In this document: positions 5,707-11,406 of the stretch, piece after piece
How the letters are laid out: every line of letters starts with the position of its first letter
Numbering within the stretch: the stretch's first letter is position 1
NCBI GenBank assembly: GCA_946480825.1
Contig: CAMLLG010000082.1
Location: 1-15,616, forward strand
From: an uncultured Lysobacteraceae bacterium
GTDB taxonomy: Bacteria; Pseudomonadota; Gammaproteobacteria; Xanthomonadales; Xanthomonadaceae
Length of the DNA: 15,616 nt
Direction: 5' to 3'
The notes under the pieces: generated by a model
Told to the model about the DNA's origin: nothing
Seen by the model: the letters and a program-made list of their open reading frames with translations, nothing else
The model's database searches: none
Position numbers and translations under genes: made by a program

Positions 5707-7563
5707 ATGACCACGCCGCCCGCCGCACCGCAGTCCGCCGAAGAAGCGCCATCGCTCGTCGTCGCCCAGTCCGCCACCGCCCGCAGCGAGAGCCAGATCC
5801 TGCGCGAACTCGTGCCGTATCTGCGCCCGTTCATGGGCCGGATCCTGTTCGCGCTGGCGCTGGTCGTCGCCGGCAAGCTCGCGGGACTCGCGGTGCCGAC
5901 GGTGCTCAAGAAGCTGGTCGATGCGCTGGACGTGGACAAGGGATCGTTGGCGCTGGTGATGCCGGTGGGACTGCTGCTCGCCTACGGCGCGGCGCGCGTG
6001 GGCATGACCCTGTTCACCGAAGTGCGGCAGATCGTGTTCGCGCGGGTGATGGCGCGGGTCTCGCGGCGGGTGACGCTGCAGGTGTTCCGCCATCTGCACG
6101 CGCTGTCGCTGCGCTTCCATCTGGCGCGCCGCACCGGCGGCGTCGCCCGCGACGTCGAGCGCGGCGGCAGCGCGATTTCCGATCTGCTCGACTGGATGAT
6201 CTACACCATCCTGCCGACCCTGTTCGAGATCGCGCTGGTCACCGGCGTGCTGGTGTGGATGTACGACTGGGGGTTCGCGGCGATCGTGCTGGCGACGCTG
6301 GTCGCCTACATGGTCTACACCTTCATGATCACCGAATGGCGCACGCGCTATTACCGCGCCGCGGTCGAGGCCGACACCCGCGCCAACGAGCGCGCGGTCG
6401 ACTCGCTGCTGAACTACGAGACGGTGAAATACTTCGGCAACGAAGAGCACGAGGCGCGGCGCTACGACCTCAGCCTGCAGCATCGCGAGGAAGCGCAGGT
6501 GATGAGCCGCAAGACCCTCGGCCTGCTCAATCTCGGCCAGGTCACGATCGTCTCGCTGGGCGTGACCGCGATGATGTGGCGCGCGGCCGCCGGCGTGGTC
6601 GACGGCACGATGACCATCGGCGGGCTGGTGTTCGTCAACGCGGTGCTGCTGCAGCTGTCGGCGCCGCTGAATCTGCTCGGCATGATGTATCGCGAAGTGA
6701 AGCAGGCCTTCACCAATCTCGAACGCCTGTTCGGACTGCTCGACGAGAACCTCGACGTGAAGGATCGCGACGACGCGATTCCGCTGCAGGCGCATCGCCC
6801 GCGGGTGAGGTTCGAGAAGGTCCGCTTCGGCTACGACCCGCGCCGAGAGATCCTGCGCGAAATCGATTTCGAAGTGCCGGCCGGCGGCACGGTCGCGGTG
6901 GTCGGACATTCGGGATCGGGCAAGTCGACGCTCGGCCGCCTGCTGTACCGGTTCTACGACGTGGACGCGGGGCGCATCGCGATCGAAGGCGACGACGGCG
7001 CGCTGCGCGATCTGTGCGACTACACCCAGGCCTCGTTGCGCAAGGCGATCGCGATCGTGCCGCAGGATACGGTGCTGTTCAACGACACCATCCACTATAA
7101 CATCCTCTACGGCCGCCCCGATGCGAGCCGCGAGGAAGTGGAGGCCGCGGCGAAGGCGGCGCACATCCACGAGGCGATCCTGCGTCTGCCCGACGGTTAC
7201 GATACCGAGGTCGGCGAGCGCGGACTGAAGCTGTCCGGCGGCGAGAAACAGCGGGTCGCGATCGCGCGTGCGCTGCTGAAGAATCCCGCCATCCTCATTT
7301 TCGACGAAGCCACCTCGGCGCTGGATTCGAAATCGGAACAGGCGATCCAGGCCGAACTCGACCGCATCGCCGAAGGTCGCACCACGATCGTGATTGCCCA
7401 CCGATTATCGACGGTGATGAACGCCGACGAGATTCTGGTGATGGATCAGGGCCGCATCATCGAGCGCGGCCGTCACTCCGAACTGCTGGCGCGCGACGGC
7501 GCCTACGCGCAGATGTGGCGGTTGCAGCAGCAGGAGCGCAACGCGGAAACGGTCGAGGCCTGA
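5707..7563 (+). CDS. ABC exporter, Atm1/ABCB7-like (fused permease and ATPase)
   Basis: A 618-residue half-transporter. Residues about 30-340 form a six-helix exporter domain. Within it, LLNYETVKYFGNEEHEARRYD is close to the signature region of Atm1-type transporters. The nucleotide-binding domain follows: Walker A GHSGSGKST at 400-408, Q-loop Gln453 (IVPQDTVLFNDTI), ABC signature LSGGE at 509-513, Walker B ILIFDE at 529-534, and H-loop His565 (IVIAHRLS). All catalytic residues are intact. Family knowledge: Atm1-like exporters move glutathione-linked sulfur or metal compounds across the inner membrane and work as homodimers. The actual substrate here is inferred only. A short insertion near residues 430-440 (ALRDLCDYTQ) precedes the Q-loop. 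The start lacks a Shine-Dalgarno. The gene stands alone, divergent from DUF4031 and convergent with rtcB. Confidence 0.93.
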   Translation: MTTPPAAPQSAEEAPSLVVAQSATARSESQILRELVPYLRPFMGRILFALALVVAGKLAGLAVPTVLKKLVDALDVDKGSLALVMPVGLLLAYGAARVGMTLFTEVRQIVFARVMARVSRRVTLQVFRHLHALSLRFHLARRTGGVARDVERGGSAISDLLDWMIYTILPTLFEIALVTGVLVWMYDWGFAAIVLATLVAYMVYTFMITEWRTRYYRAAVEADTRANERAVDSLLNYETVKYFGNEEHEARRYDLSLQHREEAQVMSRKTLGLLNLGQVTIVSLGVTAMMWRAAAGVVDGTMTIGGLVFVNAVLLQLSAPLNLLGMMYREVKQAFTNLERLFGLLDENLDVKDRDDAIPLQAHRPRVRFEKVRFGYDPRREILREIDFEVPAGGTVAVVGHSGSGKSTLGRLLYRFYDVDAGRIAIEGDDGALRDLCDYTQASLRKAIAIVPQDTVLFNDTIHYNILYGRPDASREEVEAAAKAAHIHEAILRLPDGYDTEVGERGLKLSGGEKQRVAIARALLKNPAILIFDEATSALDSKSEQAIQAELDRIAEGRTTIVIAHRLSTVMNADEILVMDQGRIIERGRHSELLARDGAYAQMWRLQQQERNAETVEA

Positions 7564-7601
7564 GCCTTCGTTCAACTTGTCCGGTGAAACGTATCGATGA
7601 T

Positions 7602-7683
7602 GATAGGTTGGTAGAGCGGACTTCAGGCCGCTGCTTGTCGCAAATGAAAACAGCGGCCTGAAGGCCGTTCTACCGATAGGTTG
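7602..7683. repeat. GTAG-ended inverted-repeat element (REP/BIME-like) with flanking 9-bp direct repeat
   Basis: Two 23-nt arms, 7611-7633 and 7651-7673, are inverted copies matching at 21 of 23 positions. They are separated by 17 nt, and the outer ends are GTAG and CTAC. Each arm contains the core CTTCAGGCCGCTG. The whole can fold as one long hairpin, as a pair of REP units does. GATAGGTTG occurs at 7602-7610 directly before the element and again at 7675-7683, one base after it. This looks like a 9-bp target duplication. The element lies 47 bp after the ABC exporter stop, where it could act as a terminator or mRNA stabiliser. No transposase is nearby. Confidence 0.8.
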
Positions 7684-7696
7684 AGACATCCGTCGC

Positions 7697-7797
7697 GCTG
7701 ATACCATCCATGGCGATGCATTGCGGCTTTCGGATCGTCCGGCCCGCACATCCCTGTGCGGGCGTTCGGCGCAGCGCGCGGCAGTGCCGCGCAAGCG
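7697..7797. repeat. Tandem intergenic repeat unit, copy 1
   Basis: The first of two copies of a unit of about 102 bp; the offset to the second copy is 122 bp. Each copy holds three small dyads in the same order. The first is around CCATCCATGG. The second is a 9-bp stem, GCCCGCACA paired with TGTGCGGGC around TCCC (7742-7763). The third is a 7-bp stem, GCGCGGC paired with GCCGCGC around AGT (7776-7792). The same strings occur in copy 2. It is non-coding: the short open frames across it are low-complexity and lack ribosome binding sites. Confidence 0.8.
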
Positions 7798-7818
7798 CTC
7801 GCGGCATTCGATCATTGT

Positions 7819-7921
7819 GCTGACGCCATCCATGGCGATGGATTCCTGACTTTCGGGTCGTCCGGCCCGCACATCCCTGTGCGGGCGTTCGGGGCAACTG
7901 CGCGGCAGTGCCGCGCAAGCG
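7819..7921. repeat. Tandem intergenic repeat unit, copy 2
   Basis: The second copy of the unit described at 7697, ending 9 bp before the rtcB stop codon. It keeps all three dyads: CGCCAT/ATGGCG around CC at 7824-7837, the GCCCGCACA stem, and the GCGCGGC stem. It differs from copy 1 by about 12 substitutions and a 2-bp length change. The GC-rich stems lie just beyond the 3' end of rtcB and may act as terminator or 3'-end structures for it. Confidence 0.8.
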
Positions 7922-7930
7922 TGTTGCCTC

Positions 7931-9148
7931 TCACCCCTTGATGCAGACGACCTGACGCAGGGTGTGCACGACTTCGACCAGATCCGACTGCGCCGCCATC
8001 ACCGCATCGATGTCCTTGTACGCGGCCGGCGATTCGTCGATCACGCCCGGGTCCTTGCGGCATTCGACGTGGGCGGTGGCCTCGCGGTGTTGCTTCAGCG
8101 TGATCGTCTGCTTAGCCACGCTGCGGCTCATCGTCCGGCCGGCGCCGTGGCTGCAGCTGCAGAAGCTGTCCGGATTGCCTTTGCCGCGAACGATATAACT
8201 CTTCGCGCCCATGCTGCCCGGAATGATGCCGAGTTCCCCCGCGCGTGCGCTGACCGCGCCCTTGCGGGTGACCAGCAGCGACTGACCGAAGTGCTCCTCG
8301 CGCTGCACGTAGTTGTGATGGCAATTCACCGCCATCTTGTCGAGCTGGAATTTCGGCAGGCGCTGGCGCATCTCGTGCAGCACCCGCGTCATCATCGCCT
8401 CGCGATTGGCGCGGGCGTAGTCCTGCGCCCACGACACCGCCTCCACGTAATCGTCGAACAGCGCTTCGCCTTCCATGAAGAAGGCGAGGTCGCGATGCGG
8501 CAGGCGGAAGCCCAGCGTCCGGTGCTCCAGTGCCTGGCGCGCGCGTTCGATGAAGTAGGTACCGATCAGGTTGCCGGTACCGCGCGAACCCGAGTGCAGC
8601 ATCACCCACACCGTACCCGTTTCGTCCAGACAGATTTCGATGAAGTGGTTGCCGCCGCCGAGCGTGCCGATCTGGCGGTCGAGCTTGTCGGTGCGGATCT
8701 GGCGGTGCTTCGCCTTGATCGCATCGAGCCGCCGCGCCAGCCCGGACTGCGCGAGGCGGGTTTCGAGGCTGTCCGGCAAACGGCGATGCTCGCCGCCGGC
8801 ACCGTTGCCCACGGGCACGCCGCGTTCGATCGAACTGCGCAACTGCGCGAGCGAGTCGGGCAGATCTTCGGCGCGCAGCGTGGTGCGCACCGCCGCCATG
8901 CCGCAACCGATGTCGACGCCGACCGCTGCCGGGATGATCGCGCCGCGGGTCGGAATCACCGAGCCCACGGTCGCGCCCTTGCCCAGATGCACGTCGGGCA
9001 TCACCGCGACCCACGGCCCGACGAACGGAATGGCCGCGATGTTGTGCAACTGCTGTCGCGCTTCGGGTTCGAGCGGTACGCCGTCGACCCAGCCCTTGAT
9101 CGGTACCGGGCTGCCTTGGGCGTGCAGGAATTGGAAAGAGGTGTTCAT
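7931..9148 (-). CDS. rtcB: RNA-splicing ligase RtcB
   Basis: A 405-residue GTP-dependent ligase that joins RNA ends carrying 2',3'-cyclic phosphate (or 3'-phosphate) to 5'-OH ends. It acts in RNA repair, or in tRNA splicing in other lineages. Manganese ligands and catalytic residues are visible: Asp79 and Cys82 in GVDIGCGM, Asn167/His168 in GGGNHFIE, His185 in HSGSRGTG, His277/278 in NCHHNY, and His334 in SHGAGR, the histidine that is guanylylated in this family. The length matches the short E. coli-type enzyme. The start at 9148 begins the conserved domain; the Shine-Dalgarno is weak (GGA). No rtcA, rtcR, archease or Ro gene is in the window, so regulation is unclear. A long upstream region and a GC palindrome precede the start. 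Confidence 0.96.
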   Translation of the reverse strand: MNTSFQFLHAQGSPVPIKGWVDGVPLEPEARQQLHNIAAIPFVGPWVAVMPDVHLGKGATVGSVIPTRGAIIPAAVGVDIGCGMAAVRTTLRAEDLPDSLAQLRSSIERGVPVGNGAGGEHRRLPDSLETRLAQSGLARRLDAIKAKHRQIRTDKLDRQIGTLGGGNHFIEICLDETGTVWVMLHSGSRGTGNLIGTYFIERARQALEHRTLGFRLPHRDLAFFMEGEALFDDYVEAVSWAQDYARANREAMMTRVLHEMRQRLPKFQLDKMAVNCHHNYVQREEHFGQSLLVTRKGAVSARAGELGIIPGSMGAKSYIVRGKGNPDSFCSCSHGAGRTMSRSVAKQTITLKQHREATAHVECRKDPGVIDESPAAYKDIDAVMAAQSDLVEVVHTLRQVVCIKG

Positions 9149-9437
9149 GATGTTGTCCAGTGCGCGCGATCGCGCGCGAGTGTCGATGTCGTCGCGCCAA
9201 TGCGGGATGCCGTTCCGTCTGCCGCGACGCAGCAGCACGGATGCACTCCGATTCGACGATGGAAGTATCCGCTTCGTACGCCGCCCGCGTCGAAGCACCA
9301 CAACGCACGCGAATGCGCTGGCAGCCGGCCCTCGGCCTCGGCATGGGGATGCGTGCCGGGTGCTTCAGGGCGAAGCGGATCGAACAATGGAGAGATGCGA
9401 ACGCACGGAGAAGGCGTTGGAATGGGAACCCGCAAAC
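9149..9437. other. Gene-free leader region upstream of rtcB
   Basis: No convincing gene is seen on either strand. On the minus strand, adjacent to rtcB, the rtcB frame stays open for 51 codons upstream, but the reading is Arg-rich and not conserved-looking. Two segments read on the minus strand from 9301 and 9238 share about 19 of 27 positions (GTGnTGCTnCGnCGCGG), which may be a diverged direct repeat of period 63. A perfect 16-bp palindrome lies close to the rtcB start. I found no tRNA and no match to a sigma-54 (RtcR-type) promoter by eye. Confidence 0.5.
9162..9177. repeat. 16-bp perfect palindrome just upstream of rtcB
   Basis: GCGCGCGATCGCGCGC is its own reverse complement and ends 14 nt before the rtcB ATG at 9148. 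It could be an operator-like site or form a hairpin in the mRNA next to the ribosome binding region. Simple CG-rich composition makes chance occurrence possible. Confidence 0.6.
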
Positions 9438-9470
9438 GAAACGCCCCCGGAGAGCATCCGAGGGCGTTCG
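9438..9470 (-). terminator. Terminator-like hairpin, minus strand
   Basis: A 7-bp stem (9440-9446 with 9462-9468) continues through one mismatch into 3 more pairs around a 7-nt loop. Read on the minus strand it is followed by GTTTCGTTTGC, a moderate T-rich tail. The plus strand has no T-run after it. It would end a transcript coming from the right, such as the possible small gene at 9513-9623, before rtcB. Confidence 0.5.
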
Positions 9471-9478
9471 CGTGCCTC

Positions 9479-9503
9479 GGAGATCGGGTCGACCGATCTC
9501 CGT
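9479..9503. repeat. Perfect 10-bp stem hairpin
   Basis: CGGAGATCGG at 9478-9487 pairs exactly with CCGATCTCCG at 9493-9502 around a 5-nt loop (edges may be off by one base). It sits between the possible 36-codon gene and the terminator-like hairpin. It may be part of a structured small RNA, or an operator-like dyad. Confidence 0.6.
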
Positions 9504-9512
9504 GAAGGAAGA

Positions 9513-9623
9513 TCAGCCGTGGCGGCGGTCGAAACCGGATTTCGTCCGCTGCGCGCAGTCGACCGCATCGCGGCGAGTGCGCGAAAGTCCGGTGCGACGG
9601 TTGGGATGCTGAGCGGCGTTCAT
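9513..9623 (-). CDS. Possible small protein, 36 residues (or part of a small RNA)
   Basis: A short ORF from the ATG at 9623 reading MNAAQHPNRRTG and ending SGFDRRHG. It is preceded by a promoter-like pair at 9684-9711 and followed by two hairpins, the second with a T-rich tail. This gives a compact transcription unit of about 240 nt. The protein is basic and unrecognised, with no signal peptide or membrane helix. The Shine-Dalgarno is poor (GGA at a distance). About 27 of 36 third positions are G or C, lower than in the sure genes nearby. It may be a small protein, a regulatory RNA, or chance. Confidence 0.25.
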   Translation of the reverse strand: MNAAQHPNRRTGLSRTRRDAVDCAQRTKSGFDRRHG

Positions 9624-9683
9624 CGGGAAAATCCGGTGGAATGGCGTGCTGGTCGTGCAGCGCGTGCTGCGATCGGCGCGCAC

Positions 9684-9711
9684 ATTACACCCGACATTTT
9701 CGGATTGCAAA
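9684..9711 (-). promoter_or_regulatory. Possible sigma-70 type promoter, minus strand
   Basis: On the minus strand TTTGCA (9711-9706, 4 of 6 to TTGACA) and TGTAAT (9689-9684, 5 of 6 to TATAAT) are separated by 16 bp. Eight A residues (minus strand) lie just upstream at 9713-9720, like an UP element. This is the most AT-rich spot in the neighbourhood. It would drive a transcript toward the 36-codon ORF and, with read-through, toward rtcB. Confidence 0.5.
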
Positions 9712-9807
9712 CTTTTTTTTCACATTCCTGCGGCAGCGCAGCGAACGCGCTTCGACGCCGTATCGACAATCCGCGGGCGATGGGTCGCACGCAGATCGTT
9801 GCGCGCG

Positions 9808-9838
9808 AAAAAAAGCAGGGCGACCGGAGTCGCCCTGC
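9808..9838 (-). terminator. Rho-independent terminator of the fasciclin gene
   Basis: A perfect 10-bp stem (9815-9824 with 9829-9838) with a 4-nt loop is followed on the minus strand by seven T residues (9814-9808). It lies about 75 bp after the stop of the fasciclin-domain gene. It is the clearest terminator in the window. Confidence 0.92.
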
Positions 9839-9912
9839 CGTGCACCACGCATCGGGGGGAGGCGTATCGTGAGTCTGTATCTCTATCTGCAAATCGCGGA
9901 AGCGAATCGCGC

Positions 9913-10467
9913 TTACGGCAGCAGCACCTTGTCGATCACGTGGATCACGCCGTTGCTCTGGTAGACGTTGGCGATCGTGACCTTGGCGGTGTTGCCTTTC
10001 GCGTCGGTCACGGTCACGTCCTTGCCTGCGGTCTTGAAGGTGAGCGTGCCACCCTGCACCGTCGCGTAGGTGGCGGTGCCGTTGCCGGCCTTGATCTTCG
10101 CGGCGATGGCCTTGGCGTCGATGCGGCCCGGGACCACGTGATACGTGAGGACGCCGGTGAGCGTGCCCTTGTTCTCGGGCTTGAGCAGCGTGTCGACGGT
10201 GCCCGCCGGCAGCGCGGCGAACGCCGCGTTGGTCGGCGCGAACACGGTGAACGGGCCCTTGCCCTTCAGCGTTTCGACGAGCCCGGCGGCCTTGACCGCG
10301 GCGACCAGCGTGGTGTGATCCTTCGAGTTGACCGCGTTGTCGATGATGTCCTTCGTCGGCAGCATCGCTGCGCCGCCGACCATGGGATTCTCGTGATGCC
10401 CGGCCTGGGCGGCGAAAGCGAGGGTGAAGGTGGCGGCCAGCGCGGCAGTGAGCAGTGTCGTCTTCAT
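9913..10467 (-). CDS. Secreted fasciclin (FAS1) domain protein
   Basis: A 184-residue protein with a signal peptide at residues 1-22 (cleavage likely after AFAAQA) and one FAS1 domain filling the rest. The domain shows the family H1 segment FTVFAPTNAAFAAL, the central YHVVPG, and the H2-like end GVIHVIDKVLLP. The mature N-terminus starts with a His/Met-containing GHHENPMVGGAAM segment that is common in bacterial members. FAS1 proteins are extracellular or periplasmic and often adhesive; the partner here is unknown. The start at 10467 is supported by GGAG at 10478-10481. A 7-bp inverted repeat (10503-10509 with 10521-10527) lies in the presumed leader. It has its own terminator, so it is probably a single-gene unit. 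Confidence 0.95.
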   Translation of the reverse strand: MKTTLLTAALAATFTLAFAAQAGHHENPMVGGAAMLPTKDIIDNAVNSKDHTTLVAAVKAAGLVETLKGKGPFTVFAPTNAAFAALPAGTVDTLLKPENKGTLTGVLTYHVVPGRIDAKAIAAKIKAGNGTATYATVQGGTLTFKTAGKDVTVTDAKGNTAKVTIANVYQSNGVIHVIDKVLLP

Positions 10468-10615
10468 CGCGTATGTTCTCCGAGGGGGAAGGGCGACCGG
10501 CCTTCCGCTGTCCGAGGGAGAGCGGAACGGTGCGGAAGACCGGTACGGAGAGTGCTACGCGACGTCATCCGCGACGGATGCAGCCGCCGCGAAAAAAACA
10601 TCGGAAAAACGACCG

Positions 10616-10628
10616 GCGTCGGAGACGC
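10616..10628 (-). terminator. Weak terminator-like hairpin downstream of the esterase gene
   Basis: GCGTC/GACGC form a 5-bp stem with a 3-nt loop. On the minus strand a run of five T (10609-10605) follows after a 6-nt gap, and seven T (10598-10592) follow further on. A larger 9-bp stem, 10661-10669 with 10682-10690, lies between this and the esterase stop but has no T-run. Together they may end the esterase transcript. The rest of the gap 10468-10704 shows no gene. Confidence 0.3.
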
Positions 10629-10704
10629 GATTCGCGGCGGAAGGAGCTTTACGCGACTCGCCGCCGCGCGGATGCAGCGATGCGCGGCGGATTCATCCGG
10701 CGGT

Positions 10705-11385
10705 TCACTTCAGCAGCGGCGCCAGCGCGGGCCAGACGTGATCGCGCAACTTCGGTTGCGCGGCGGCGGTGGGATGGATGCGGTCGGCCTGGAAGGCGCG
10801 ATCGTCGAACGCCACCGGTTCGAGCAGGAACGGCAGGAACGCGGTCCTGTGCTGCTGCGCGAGGTCGCGGAACGTGCGTTCGAAGCCCTGCGTGTAATCG
10901 GGCCCGTAGTTCGGCGGCAGGCGCATGCCGATCAGGAGCACCTTCGCGTTCGTCGCTTTCGCGGCGACGATCATCTTCGCCAGATTCGCGCGCGTCTGCG
11001 TCAGCGGCAGGCCGCGCAGACCGTCGTTGCCGCCGAGTTCGATCACCACCACCGACGGTTTGTGGCGCTTGAGTTCCGCGGCGATGCGCGCGGCGCCGCC
11101 GGCGGTGGTTTCGCCGCTGATGCTGGCGTTGACCACGCGCCAGCCGGGTTTTTCCTTCGCCACTTTCTGCGCGGTGAGCGAAACCCAGCCCTGCGACGCG
11201 GACAGGCCGTAGCCCGCGGACAGCGAATCGCCCATCACCAGTACGCTGCGCTGCGCGGCGGGCGTGGCCGCGGCTGCGCCCGATGCGGGCGCGCGCGCCG
11301 TCTGCGCCGACAGGCCGGGCGAGCACATCAGCGCGATCGATGCGCAGACAGCGAACAGCAGGCGGTGGACGTACGTCGTTTTCAT
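10705..11385 (-). CDS. tesA: Exported SGNH-hydrolase esterase (TesA/arylesterase type)
   Basis: A 226-residue periplasmic lysophospholipase/thioesterase-like enzyme that hydrolyses short ester or thioester substrates. A signal peptide covers residues 1-27 (cleavage likely after PGLSA), and an Ala-rich linker reaches to about 45. The SGNH residues are all present: nucleophile Ser54 in MGDSLSAGYG (block I), Gly91 in SISGETTAGG (block II), Asn120 in ELGGNDGLRG (block III), and Asp201/His204 in DRIHP (block V). The start at 11385 has GAGGAAG 5-10 nt upstream. It follows the M17 aminopeptidase by 21 bp on the same strand, so it is probably the third gene of a HAD-pepA-tesA operon. The true substrate is unknown, and the symbol is by family resemblance. 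In many bacteria tesA is paired with an ABC transporter gene instead. Confidence 0.93.
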   Translation of the reverse strand: MKTTYVHRLLFAVCASIALMCSPGLSAQTARAPASGAAAATPAAQRSVLVMGDSLSAGYGLSASQGWVSLTAQKVAKEKPGWRVVNASISGETTAGGAARIAAELKRHKPSVVVIELGGNDGLRGLPLTQTRANLAKMIVAAKATNAKVLLIGMRLPPNYGPDYTQGFERTFRDLAQQHRTAFLPFLLEPVAFDDRAFQADRIHPTAAAQPKLRDHVWPALAPLLK

Positions 11386-11406
11386 CGCGTCTTCCTCATC
11401 GTGCGC

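Larger units (their letters stand above)
7564..7930. other. Repeat-filled convergent intergenic region
   Basis: The 367 bp between the ABC exporter and rtcB hold no gene. They contain the GTAG-ended inverted repeat with its flanking 9-bp duplication (7602-7683) and the two tandem units (7697-7797 and 7819-7921). Both neighbouring genes end here, so these structures sit at two 3' ends and may serve as terminators in both directions. No ordinary T-tailed terminator is visible. Confidence 0.75.

Noticed and set aside
5524..7401. A 625-codon minus-strand open frame
   Set aside because: It is antisense to the ABC exporter, has low-complexity His/Arg/Gln-rich translation and no recognisable domain.
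7670..8063. Short open frames across the tandem repeats on both strands, with repeated peptide text
   Set aside because: The repeated peptides only mirror the DNA repeat. There is no ribosome binding site, and the conserved features are palindromes rather than codons.
9149..9301. N-terminal extension of RtcB in the same frame, up to 51 codons
   Set aside because: The upstream translation is Arg-rich and unlike RtcB, the conserved domain starts just after 9148, and the length without it matches the short bacterial enzyme.
9149..9720. Sigma-54 promoter or tRNA-like sequence upstream of rtcB
   Set aside because: The closest string, TGGCGCG near 9205-9211 on the minus strand, lacks the GC doublet at -12. 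No T-loop plus acceptor pairing of a tRNA could be found by eye.
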